Shown: one piece after another, positions 25,980 through 33,945 of the stretch
How positions within the stretch are numbered: position 1 is the stretch's first letter
How the letters are laid out: each line of letters begins with the position of its first letter
From: Rhodococcus qingshengii JCM 15477
GTDB lineage: Bacteria > Actinomycetota > Actinomycetes > Mycobacteriales > Mycobacteriaceae
DNA: 64,000 nucleotides
Direction of reading: 5' to 3'
Assembly: GCF_023221595.1 (NCBI RefSeq)
Contig: NZ_CP096563.1
Coordinates: 1,098,501-1,162,500, forward strand
Translations under genes and position numbers: made by a program
Notes under the pieces: model-generated
Seen by the model: only the letters and a program-made list of their open reading frames with translations
The model's database searches: none
Told to the model about the DNA's origin: nothing

Positions 25980-28028
25980 ATGGATCACAGTCAGATGGAC
26001 CATGGCCAGATGGACCATGGGGCACACGGTGGTCACGGGGATCACGTCGCACAGTTCCGGACGTTGTTTGCAGTCATGCTGGTCATCGCGGTTCCGGTCG
26101 TTGCGGCAGACGCGATGTTCGCTGATCTGGTCGGGTACACACTGCCGGAAAACTCTCTGGTGGAATGGATCTCACCGGTACTCGGCACGGTGATGTACTT
26201 CTGGGGTGGCAAGCCGTTCCTCGCCGGCGCTGTTGCCGAAATCCGTTCTCGGCAGCCGGGAATGATGCTGTTGATCGCGCTCGCGATCACCGTGGCCTTC
26301 TTCGCGTCATGGTCTGCGAGTCTGCACTGGGTGGATCACACTCTCGATTTCTGGTGGGAGCTCGCGCTTCTGATCGTGATCATGTTGTTGGGCCACTGGA
26401 TCGAGATGCGTTCGCTCAGTCAGACATCGAGCGCCTTGGATTCACTTGCCGCTTTGCTGCCCGACGAGGCAGAACGGGTGGTGGGGGAATCGGTGGAAAC
26501 CGTGCCCACCGCAGCTCTGGCGACCGGCGACCTGGTGATAGTTCGTCCCGGCGCCCGTGTTCCCTCGGACGGAACGGTGGTCGAGGGAAGCGCCGACATG
26601 GACGAATCCATGATCACGGGCGAGTCGAAGACCGTCCGCCGGACTGTCGGAGATCAGGTGGTGGCCGGCACGGTAGCCACCGACTCGGCACTTCGGCTTC
26701 GAGTCACCGCCGTGGGAGAAGACACCGCGCTCGCCGGTATCCGGCGCCTGGTCGAGCAAGCCCAGAACTCGTCGAGTCGCGCGCAGGTGTTGGCGGACAA
26801 GGCCGCTGCTCTGCTGTTCTGGTACGCACTGGGCGCGGCAGTGCTGACCGCGATCGCCTGGAGTATCTGGGGCACCCCGGAGAGCGCAGTCACCCGGACG
26901 ATCACCGTTCTGGTGATCGCCTGCCCGCACGCGCTCGGGTTGGCGATTCCACTGGTCGTCTCCATCGCGACGGAACGAGCAGCTCGGGCTGGGATTCTGA
27001 TCACCGACCGCATGGCCCTCGAGGCGATGCGTAACGTAGACACCGTTCTCTTCGACAAGACCGGCACTCTCACCAAGGGGGAGCCCGCAGTGGTCGGTGT
27101 ACGCGGTGTCGACGGGTATTCCGATGACGACGTTCTCAGCGCAGCGGCTGCCGTCGAGTTCGACAGCGAACATCCACTCGGGCGCGCCGTCGTCGCGGCG
27201 GCGCGGGAGTTGTCGCTCGAATTCACTTCGGGTTCCGACTTTCGGGCGCACAACGGGATCGGGGTTGCTGCGGACGTCGCCGGTGCACGCGTCGGTGTCG
27301 GCGGACCGGGGATGCTGCGATCGGTCGGGGCCACCGCGATCCCGGGGACCGAAGAGTGGCTCAGTGACGGGTCGACCGTCCTGCATGTAGTGCGTGACGA
27401 GAAGGTAATCGGCGCATTGGCATTGGCCGACGAGATTCGCCCGGAATCAGCATTGGCCGTCGACGCCCTCCATGCTCGCGGTGTGCGGGTGGCCATGGTC
27501 ACCGGAGACGCGGAGGCCGTGGCCCATTCGGTGGCTCGCAGGCTCGGGATCGACGAAGTTTTCGCCGAAGTGCTTCCGCAGGACAAGGGAGCGCAGGTAT
27601 CTCGGCTTCAGGCTGAGGGCCACCGCGTGGCGATGGTCGGTGACGGGGTCAACGATGCGCCGGCACTCGCCCAGGCGGATGTGGGCATCGCGATCGGTGC
27701 CGGAACCGACGTGGCGATCGCGTCGGCGGGAGTTGTTCTGGCCAGCGATGATCCGCGTTCGGTGAGCTCGGTCATCGAGCTCTCCCGCGCCACCTACCGG
27801 AAGATGGTTCAGAACCTTTGGTGGGCAGCGGGATACAACGCGATCTCGGTTCCCCTCGCTGCGGGAGTACTGGCGCCCGTCGGGTTCGTGCTGCCGATGG
27901 AGGTCGGAGCAATCCTGATGTCGGTATCCACTGTGGTCGTTGCCGCGAATGCCCAGTTGTTGAGGCGCTTGGACTTGCGGCAACCACCGGTGACCGCGTT
28001 GGAGTCGAGAGTGCTCACATCGCAGTAG
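25980..28028 (+). CDS. P1B-type heavy-metal ATPase, CopB-like (CPH motif)
   Basis: 682-aa metal-exporting P-type ATPase. A His-rich N-terminus (MDHSQMDHGQMDHGAHGG) made of a 5-residue repeat replaces the usual CxxC domain. TGES actuator motif, C315-P-H317 in the transmembrane metal site, phosphorylated Asp359 in DKTGT, an HP-type nucleotide site (SEHPLG) and GDGVNDAPAL are all present. CPH marks the P1B-3 group, usually Cu2+/Ag+ (CopB). ATG 25980 is 11 nt after GAGGGG. It lies downstream of the DUF305 lipoprotein in a probable copper module. Confidence 0.92.
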   Translation: MDHSQMDHGQMDHGAHGGHGDHVAQFRTLFAVMLVIAVPVVAADAMFADLVGYTLPENSLVEWISPVLGTVMYFWGGKPFLAGAVAEIRSRQPGMMLLIALAITVAFFASWSASLHWVDHTLDFWWELALLIVIMLLGHWIEMRSLSQTSSALDSLAALLPDEAERVVGESVETVPTAALATGDLVIVRPGARVPSDGTVVEGSADMDESMITGESKTVRRTVGDQVVAGTVATDSALRLRVTAVGEDTALAGIRRLVEQAQNSSSRAQVLADKAAALLFWYALGAAVLTAIAWSIWGTPESAVTRTITVLVIACPHALGLAIPLVVSIATERAARAGILITDRMALEAMRNVDTVLFDKTGTLTKGEPAVVGVRGVDGYSDDDVLSAAAAVEFDSEHPLGRAVVAAARELSLEFTSGSDFRAHNGIGVAADVAGARVGVGGPGMLRSVGATAIPGTEEWLSDGSTVLHVVRDEKVIGALALADEIRPESALAVDALHARGVRVAMVTGDAEAVAHSVARRLGIDEVFAEVLPQDKGAQVSRLQAEGHRVAMVGDGVNDAPALAQADVGIAIGAGTDVAIASAGVVLASDDPRSVSSVIELSRATYRKMVQNLWWAAGYNAISVPLAAGVLAPVGFVLPMEVGAILMSVSTVVVAANAQLLRRLDLRQPPVTALESRVLTSQ

Positions 28029-28046
28029 CGAGAGGTTGAAGGCGGA

Positions 28047-28841
28047 CTACTGTCGGCTCAGGAACGGAATGAGCGCACGCAGTACAGCATCGGAGTCTGC
28101 GACTGCGCTTGCGTGGTCAGCCCCTTCGATCACAGTCAAGGCACTGTCCGGGATCAGCGACGCGAGATGCTCGGTATCCGGCAGGCGCTCGCGATCTCTC
28201 GATCCGACGAACAACAACGCCGGTGTGGTGATCCGTTGCAGCACGGCGTCGTCGATGCCGTGCTCCTTCTCTGCGCGGCGCATGTAGGCAGCGAGCGCGA
28301 GGGCATCATTGATTCGGAAGGCAGTCGCAGTCTGAGGATCCACCGGTTTGCCGCGCCTCACGCCCCAACCGGTCAGAAATCCCTCGATACCGCCGCTTTC
28401 GAGTACGTCGATGCAGCCCGGGAAGAACAATGCGTCGAACGCGCCCGTCATCGGTCGGCTGCTACCGCCCCCGACGGTCAGCGATCGCACCCGTTCGGAG
28501 TGCTCGACTGTCAGCGACATCACCGAGCGTCCGCCGAACGAGTATCCGAGGACGTGTGCCGGTTCGAACGGAGACTCCGTGTCGAGGATCTCCAGGAGAT
28601 CGCCGACCACCAGATCCATTGCATACGAATCGGAGTCGTGTGGTTTGTCACTGCGTCCGTGACCCCGCATGTCGACGAGGATCAGACGATATTGCTCCTG
28701 AAGTGCCTTGACGTACCCGAAGCCACGCCAGATGGAGCGCGACAACGCTGTGCCGTGCACCATCAACAGGGGTGGGCCATCGCCCACGATCTGATAGGTG
28801 ATCCGCGCACCGTCCACCGGATTTCTCACGTCGTGCAACAC
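28047..28841 (-). CDS. alpha/beta hydrolase
   Basis: 264-aa alpha/beta-fold hydrolase. The oxyanion motif PLLMVHGTAL, RLILVDMRGHGRSDKP, nucleophile elbow GYSFGG and the late His in EGADHASAV form the expected triad. The substrate is unknown. GTG 28841 (VLHDVRNPVDGARITY) is chosen by comparison with the usual start of the fold; no strong ribosome site is seen. It ends 18 bp from the convergent copper ATPase. Confidence 0.82.
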   Translation of the reverse strand: MLHDVRNPVDGARITYQIVGDGPPLLMVHGTALSRSIWRGFGYVKALQEQYRLILVDMRGHGRSDKPHDSDSYAMDLVVGDLLEILDTESPFEPAHVLGYSFGGRSVMSLTVEHSERVRSLTVGGGSSRPMTGAFDALFFPGCIDVLESGGIEGFLTGWGVRRGKPVDPQTATAFRINDALALAAYMRRAEKEHGIDDAVLQRITTPALLFVGSRDRERLPDTEHLASLIPDSALTVIEGADHASAVADSDAVLRALIPFLSRQ

Positions 28842-28959
28842 CCGTCCAGTATGGGTGCCAGTTGCTACGCACGTGAACTCGAGTAGTCGTCCGGTCCCAT
28901 TCGACGGATGGCGTGGACTCTCACGAACAGTCGGGCCGTCAACTCGGCCTCCCCCAGAG

Positions 28960-29499
28960 CTACCGGTCACTGCCCGGCGGGGCAGTACCCACTGTTCCAA
29001 GCAATGCATCGGTGGAGGGGTCTGCAGTGCTGACGCCTGCGGCTATGCCCCGAATCAGAGCCTCGAAATCAGCGGCGACGATGGTGACCTCCTCGAACTC
29101 CGGCTCTCCTCCACGGACAACCTGACCGTCGGGTGCGAGCGCCAAGTACTCGTACCCATTGCGGACCGACATCAGGACCGGGAGGTGAGTGGACCAGAAG
29201 GCGTTGATCGCCGCGCGTTCCGCCGGCCCGGAAGCGACCGCCAGGCTCTCGTGCCGGAACGCATTCCAGGGAAACGCCTCATCGCTGACGCCAACGCCAC
29301 CGGCATAGTTCTCCGCCGAGAGAAACCACACCTGGTCGTCGGAACTGGCAAGTACGGAGAAGGAACTCGCCCACACTACGAGTTGGTCACAACCGCCGAC
29401 CAGTGGTTGCGGAACTGGGGCAGAGGCCGATCGAGTAGGTTCTTCGCGAACCCAACCTGCGAGCGACAGCGCGGCGGTTGCGTCGAGGTGAAGGGACAT
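28960..29499 (-). CDS. SMI1/KNR4 (SUKH)-like protein
   Basis: 179-aa soluble protein. The C-terminal half reads LPVLMSVRNGYEYLALAPDG followed by VVRGGEPEFEEVTIVAADFEALI, a pattern typical of SUKH/SMI1-KNR4 proteins (GYxYxAL and G-EPEFEE). SUKH proteins are often immunity factors against secreted toxins, but many are stand-alone cytoplasmic proteins and no toxin gene is visible nearby. ATG 29499 is used. It follows the ABC-F gene by 50 bp on the same strand and may share its transcript. Confidence 0.6.
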   Translation of the reverse strand: MSLHLDATAALSLAGWVREEPTRSASAPVPQPLVGGCDQLVVWASSFSVLASSDDQVWFLSAENYAGGVGVSDEAFPWNAFRHESLAVASGPAERAAINAFWSTHLPVLMSVRNGYEYLALAPDGQVVRGGEPEFEEVTIVAADFEALIRGIAAGVSTADPSTDALLGTVGTAPPGSDR

Positions 29500-29549
29500 C
29501 GCCCCACGGTAGGCCAGACCGTCGAGCACCGATAGCGTCAACCGTCGGC

Positions 29550-31151
29550 CTACTCGGGATCGATGTCTCGAATACCATTCTCGTCCATGCTGATCCACCG
29601 CGTTATACCGATGTCGCGCAGAAACGGCAGATCGTGACTCACCACCACCATGGCGCCGCGAAAATCGGAAAGTGCCTGCGTGAGGTGGGCGAGACTCGGT
29701 AGGTCCAGGTTGTTGGTCGGCTCGTCGAGAAGAAGCAGCTGGGGCGCGGGTTCGGCCAGCAGGATCGTGGCTAACGCCGCACGCAATCGTTCACCGCCGG
29801 AGAGTGCGGATGCCGATACGTCGGAATCCGTTCCCCGGAAAAGGAACCGTGCCAACTGCCCGCGAATTTCCTCGGCTGTCGCGTGTGGCGCGGCCAACGC
29901 GACGTTGTCCGCCACCGAGAGGTCCTCGTCGAACACGTCGAGACGTTGGGGGAGCGCACGAGAGGCTACGAACGGAGTCGACGCGGCGAGTGCATCGAGC
30001 AACGTCGTCTTGCCGATTCCGTTGCGTCCCACTATCGCAATCCGCTCCGGCCCGGTGATCTGGAGCGATACCACTTGGCCGCTCTGCAACGGCACCTCGT
30101 CGAGCCGCGCAACCTGCTGCCCCGGATGAACCTCTGTAGCAGGCAGATCCAGACGAATCTCGCGATCGTCTCGAAGGAGTTCCTCTGCCTCCGACAGGAC
30201 AGACTTGGCCTCGTCCACCTTCCCGATATGGTTGAGGGCCAGCTTTCCCGCTGAAACTTGGGCCTGACGTTTTCGTGTCTGCGCGATGATCGGCGGCATC
30301 CGCTTGTTCTCGAACATCTTCTGCCCATAGCGCTTACGCCGGTCCAGTTTCGTTCGAGCGTCGATCAGCTCGCGGCTCTGCTTTGCCAGATCGGCCTTGG
30401 CGTCGCGAACGGTGGCGAGTGCGTTTTCCTGCTCAGCGGTCACGACCTCCTGGTAGTGCGAGTAGTTGCCGCCGAACACGCGTAGATCCCCCCGACGTAG
30501 TTCGATCGTGTACTCCGCGGTGTCGAGCAGTTCCCGGTCGTGGCTGACGATCAGCACGGTTCCCGGAAACTGTTGGACTGCAGCATGAACTCGTGATCGA
30601 GCGTCGCGGTCCAGGTTGTTGGTCGGCTCGTCCAGGAGAAGTACCTGTGGATTCTTCAGCAGCGTTGCGGTCAGGCCGAGTAGGACGGTCTCTCCGCCGG
30701 AGAGGGTGCCGACAGTTCGGCTCAATGCTGCGGTATCCGGAACCACCTTCTCGAGGCCGAGTCGATGCAAGGTGGAGAGAGCGCTCTCCTCGATATCCCA
30801 GTTGTTGTCCACGAGCGCGAAGTCGGATTCGGAGCCGTCGCCGGTTTCGATGCGGTGCAAAGCGTTTCGGAGTTCGTGGATACCGAGGATGTCATCCACC
30901 CGAACGCTCGGATCGAGTGTGATGTCCTGACGGAGGTAGCCGACCTCGCCGGAAGCGGTCACGGATCCGGATTCCGGTGAGAGCTCTCCTGCGATCAATC
31001 GCAGCAGAGTCGACTTTCCCGATCCGTTGAGTCCCACGAGACCGACACGGCCACTGGGGAATACAAAATTGGTGTGGGAAAAGACTGATTCGCCGTCCGG
31101 CCAGATGAAGGTGAGATCCGAGAGCGACAGAGAAAGATGGGATTGGGTCAT
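29550..31151 (-). CDS. ABC-F family ATPase (ribosome protection type)
   Basis: 533-aa protein with two ABC ATPase domains and no membrane helices. Walker [10 protein letters not shown] and GRNGIGKTT, signatures LSGGE (twice), Walker B LLLDEPTN (twice), and a charged linker (about residues 240-330, [20 protein letters not shown]) that would reach the ribosomal peptidyl-transferase centre. ABC-F proteins act on the ribosome, either in translation quality control or antibiotic resistance. GGAG lies 5 nt before ATG 31151. The 218-bp leader holds a CCTCTAGAGG palindrome (31229-31238) but no convincing attenuator peptide. Confidence 0.9.
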   Translation of the reverse strand: MTQSHLSLSLSDLTFIWPDGESVFSHTNFVFPSGRVGLVGLNGSGKSTLLRLIAGELSPESGSVTASGEVGYLRQDITLDPSVRVDDILGIHELRNALHRIETGDGSESDFALVDNNWDIEESALSTLHRLGLEKVVPDTAALSRTVGTLSGGETVLLGLTATLLKNPQVLLLDEPTNNLDRDARSRVHAAVQQFPGTVLIVSHDRELLDTAEYTIELRRGDLRVFGGNYSHYQEVVTAEQENALATVRDAKADLAKQSRELIDARTKLDRRKRYGQKMFENKRMPPIIAQTRKRQAQVSAGKLALNHIGKVDEAKSVLSEAEELLRDDREIRLDLPATEVHPGQQVARLDEVPLQSGQVVSLQITGPERIAIVGRNGIGKTTLLDALAASTPFVASRALPQRLDVFDEDLSVADNVALAAPHATAEEIRGQLARFLFRGTDSDVSASALSGGERLRAALATILLAEPAPQLLLLDEPTNNLDLPSLAHLTQALSDFRGAMVVVSHDLPFLRDIGITRWISMDENGIRDIDPE

Positions 31152-31353
31152 GAGTACTCCAGAGGGTGCTTGGACTGTGCGCCCGGCTCAGCAAGTGCTG
31201 ATGGGTGCGAGTGCCTTCGCGTGATGAACCTCTAGAGGAGCAACGGCCCGTTTCCTGTTCTGTCGGGAATGATTCGTGTTCCAGGTTAGAACACTCGAAC
31301 GGTCCCGTGCAATCGAATTATTCTGTGCTGTCGGTCTCGTCGGTGTTCGGTGC

Positions 31354-31385
31354 TCAGATTTTCGGGCCTTCAGATTTTCGGGCCT
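31354..31385. repeat. two tandem 16-bp units at a gene end
   Basis: TCAGATTTTCGGGCCT occurs twice back to back (31354-31369, 31370-31385). The second unit holds the stop codon and last codons of the gene at 31370-31924, so the tail of that gene has been duplicated directly after its stop. Confidence 0.8.
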
Positions 31386-31924
31386 TCGGATCGGAGGTCG
31401 TCGACCTTCGACATCGCTTCGCGGAGTTCGGTGAGCCATTGTTCGCTGTGCTTGCCCGCCAACCGGACTGTCCACATGAGAGCGTCCGCTCGGGAGCGAG
31501 CAACTCCCGCGTCCACCAAGGTGTCGAGAACCTTGCGTTCGGGCTGACGTAGTCGTGTCATCACCGGAACTGCGAGATGTGTGAACAGGACGGTCTTTTC
31601 GTCCAGACGTACACCCCAGGCGACCTTGCGCCCGTAGCGAGCCTCGGCCTCGTCGGCGATGCGCATCCGGTCGGCGCGCGTGGTTTCGCGAAAGCGTGAG
31701 ATCCTTCCGTCCGCGGCGGCCTCGCCACCGTCGACTGCCGGGAGTTCACCGATCACGACGATTTCTTCGCGGTCGACCTGGACGTCGGCCGTTCCGGTGA
31801 ACCAGTCATCTGGAAGTCGACCGGCAAACCAGTCGGACGCATCACTCGCGTCGGGAACCGACGCCTGTTGCCAACCTCCGGGACGGCCGAACCTGCGGTC
31901 GCCGGAGTTTTGTGAGTTCTTCAT
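31370..31924 (-). CDS. conserved actinobacterial hypothetical protein
   Basis: 184-aa soluble protein, Trp- and charge-rich, with no signal or membrane segment. The stretch DVQVDREEIVVIGELP, RISRFRETTRADRMRIADEAEARYGRKVAWGV and VPVMTRLRQPERKVLDTLVDAGVARSRADAL resembles proteins I have seen across actinomycetes with no assigned role. The C-terminal VLDTLVDAGVARSRADALMW looks like a short helical, possibly DNA- or protein-binding, segment. GAGGAGA precedes ATG 31924 by 5 nt. Its stop codon is inside a duplicated 16-bp unit. Confidence 0.7.
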   Translation of the reverse strand: MKNSQNSGDRRFGRPGGWQQASVPDASDASDWFAGRLPDDWFTGTADVQVDREEIVVIGELPAVDGGEAAADGRISRFRETTRADRMRIADEAEARYGRKVAWGVRLDEKTVLFTHLAVPVMTRLRQPERKVLDTLVDAGVARSRADALMWTVRLAGKHSEQWLTELREAMSKVDDLRSEGPKI

Positions 31925-32020
31925 GGCATTCTCCTCGGAGGGCTGGTGGAGTGTGGCGTGCGTTTATTGCACTGATTACATGATTACACCGATAGTCGAA
32001 CTGGCGCCACAAATTCGGGC

Positions 32021-33838
32021 ATGATCGGAGTCGTGCGCCTATCACACGCTCGTCAGAGCTTCCGAACTTTCCGTCGTCCCGTGGCTGCCGTGGCTCTGGG
32101 GGTATTGGCCGCAGGATCGGTAGTTGCCTGCAGTTCTGGCCCTGACCAGCCGAAATCAGTGGCAGAGGAGTTCGCCTCCGCGCTCACGTCCGATGACGTG
32201 CAAGCGGCGGCAGCCCTGACCACCGATCCGGCGGCGGCGTCGACTGCGATTTCGGCTCTGATCGACGGGCTGCGCAAGGACGAGGGAACATTCACCGTCT
32301 CCGACGCCACCGAGTCCGGTGATTCTGCGGGGACGTTCACACTCGATGCGGCGTGGAAGTTCGGTGAAGGTCAGGACTGGAACTACTCGACGCAGGGAAA
32401 CGCGTCGAAAAGCGGGGACAACTGGCTGATTCAGTGGGACCCGGCGCTGTTGGCTCCGGACCTGACCTCCTCGACGACCTTGCGCTACACACCCACCACC
32501 GGTGCTCCGCCGTCGGTGCTGGACGCGGCGGGCCAGCCGATCATGGAGCAGCAGGTGGTGACGCTGGTCAATCTCGATTCCGCCGCGGTGCCCCCGGTGG
32601 ACACGGCAGCCGTGGCGGCCCTTCTCTCGCCCATCGCACCGACGATCACGGCGGCATCGCTGACCACCGATCTTGCGTCGGCAAGTGGGAAGCCGGTCAC
32701 CGCAATCACTTTGCGGGCCGAGGATCTTGCACCGATCGAGGAGAGGTTGGTGGCGATTCCCGGAGTGAGCTTGGCGCCGCAGGCTCGGTTGCTCTCGGTG
32801 GACAAAACTCTGGCGTCGCCGACTTTCAGTGGGTTGTCCGATCTGTGGCAGGAGGGGCAGGACAAGTCCGCGGGCTGGGCGGTACAGCAGGTGAAGCAGA
32901 ACGGAACCGTCACCACCGTCGCCGGCCAAGACGGGCCGGTTGCTCCGAACATCGCCACAACGATCGACCGACCGATGCAACTCGCGGCCGAGAATGCGCT
33001 TGCCGGGGTGACACAACAGGCGGCGATCGTTGCGCTGCAGCCGTCGACCGGAGCGGTGTTGGCGGTGGCCCAGAACGCCCCCGCCGACGCACAGGGCCCG
33101 ATCGCTCTGACCGGCCTGTACCCACCGGGTTCGACGTTCAAGACCGTGACGACGTCCGCGGCCCTGCAAGCCGGCGTCGCTACACCGGACACCGTTCTGC
33201 CGTGCCCGGGTACCGAGAACATCGAGGGCCGTCAGATTCCCAACGACGACGAGTTCGACCTCGGATCGGTTCCGCTGCACACCGCGTTCGCGAAGTCGTG
33301 CAACACCACAATGGCGAGGATGGCCGTCGGTCTGCCCGCCGATGCTCTGCACAAAGCGGCGCTGCAGTTCGGGCTCGGCGTCGACTACGTCACCCCCGGA
33401 CTCACGACGGTGACGGGCAACGTCCCTGACGCGAACACCCCCGCCGAACGCGTCGAGTCCGCGATCGGACAGGGCACGGTGACCGCCACGCCCTTCGGGA
33501 TGGCTCTCGTGGCGGCCTCGATCGCCAACGGAACGACACCCGCGCCGATGTTGGTCAAGGGACAGCCCGGCGTGGCAGATCAGACCGTTGTACCGGCTCC
33601 CGCGGAGGTGACCGAACAGTTGCGGGTGATGATGCGCGAGACCGTCACAGGCGGTACGGCGACGTCGTTGCAGGACATTCCGGGGCTTCTCGGCAAGACC
33701 GGCACGGCCGAAACCGAGGGTGGCCCGGCACATGGATGGTTTGTCGGAATCAAGGGAGACCTCGCATTTGCGGTATTCATCGCGGGTGCGGACAGCTCCG
33801 CGCCTGCAGTGCAGGTAGCGGGCACTTTTCTGCGCTGA
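32021..33838 (+). CDS. MecA_N-type penicillin-binding lipoprotein (transpeptidase)
   Basis: 605-aa class B-like PBP. A lipobox (SVVAC) anchors it to the outer face of the membrane. An NTF2-like MecA_N domain (about 45-150) and a linker domain precede a transpeptidase domain with all three catalytic motifs: S371TFK374, S426CN428 and K559TGT. It should cross-link peptidoglycan stems and bind beta-lactams. It resembles the mycobacterial PBP-lipo (Rv2864c). The start is ATG 32021; GTG 32033 is an alternative. The next gene is a paralogue that has lost the active site. Confidence 0.9.
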   Translation: MIGVVRLSHARQSFRTFRRPVAAVALGVLAAGSVVACSSGPDQPKSVAEEFASALTSDDVQAAAALTTDPAAASTAISALIDGLRKDEGTFTVSDATESGDSAGTFTLDAAWKFGEGQDWNYSTQGNASKSGDNWLIQWDPALLAPDLTSSTTLRYTPTTGAPPSVLDAAGQPIMEQQVVTLVNLDSAAVPPVDTAAVAALLSPIAPTITAASLTTDLASASGKPVTAITLRAEDLAPIEERLVAIPGVSLAPQARLLSVDKTLASPTFSGLSDLWQEGQDKSAGWAVQQVKQNGTVTTVAGQDGPVAPNIATTIDRPMQLAAENALAGVTQQAAIVALQPSTGAVLAVAQNAPADAQGPIALTGLYPPGSTFKTVTTSAALQAGVATPDTVLPCPGTENIEGRQIPNDDEFDLGSVPLHTAFAKSCNTTMARMAVGLPADALHKAALQFGLGVDYVTPGLTTVTGNVPDANTPAERVESAIGQGTVTATPFGMALVAASIANGTTPAPMLVKGQPGVADQTVVPAPAEVTEQLRVMMRETVTGGTATSLQDIPGLLGKTGTAETEGGPAHGWFVGIKGDLAFAVFIAGADSSAPAVQVAGTFLR

Positions 33839-33945
33839 AACCTGTTTTCCGTTGCAGTTGGATCACACCGTCGTAGCTCAACCGTGACACGTTCGTAGGC
33901 ATCCCGTGCTTGTTACTCGTGTGACAGAAGTAAAGAGTTACATGC

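Noticed and set aside
31188..31245. possible short upstream ORF controlling the ABC-F gene
   Set aside because: The frame ending ...HHAKALAPISTC has no start codon with a ribosome site near the promoter, and no alternative hairpins were evident.
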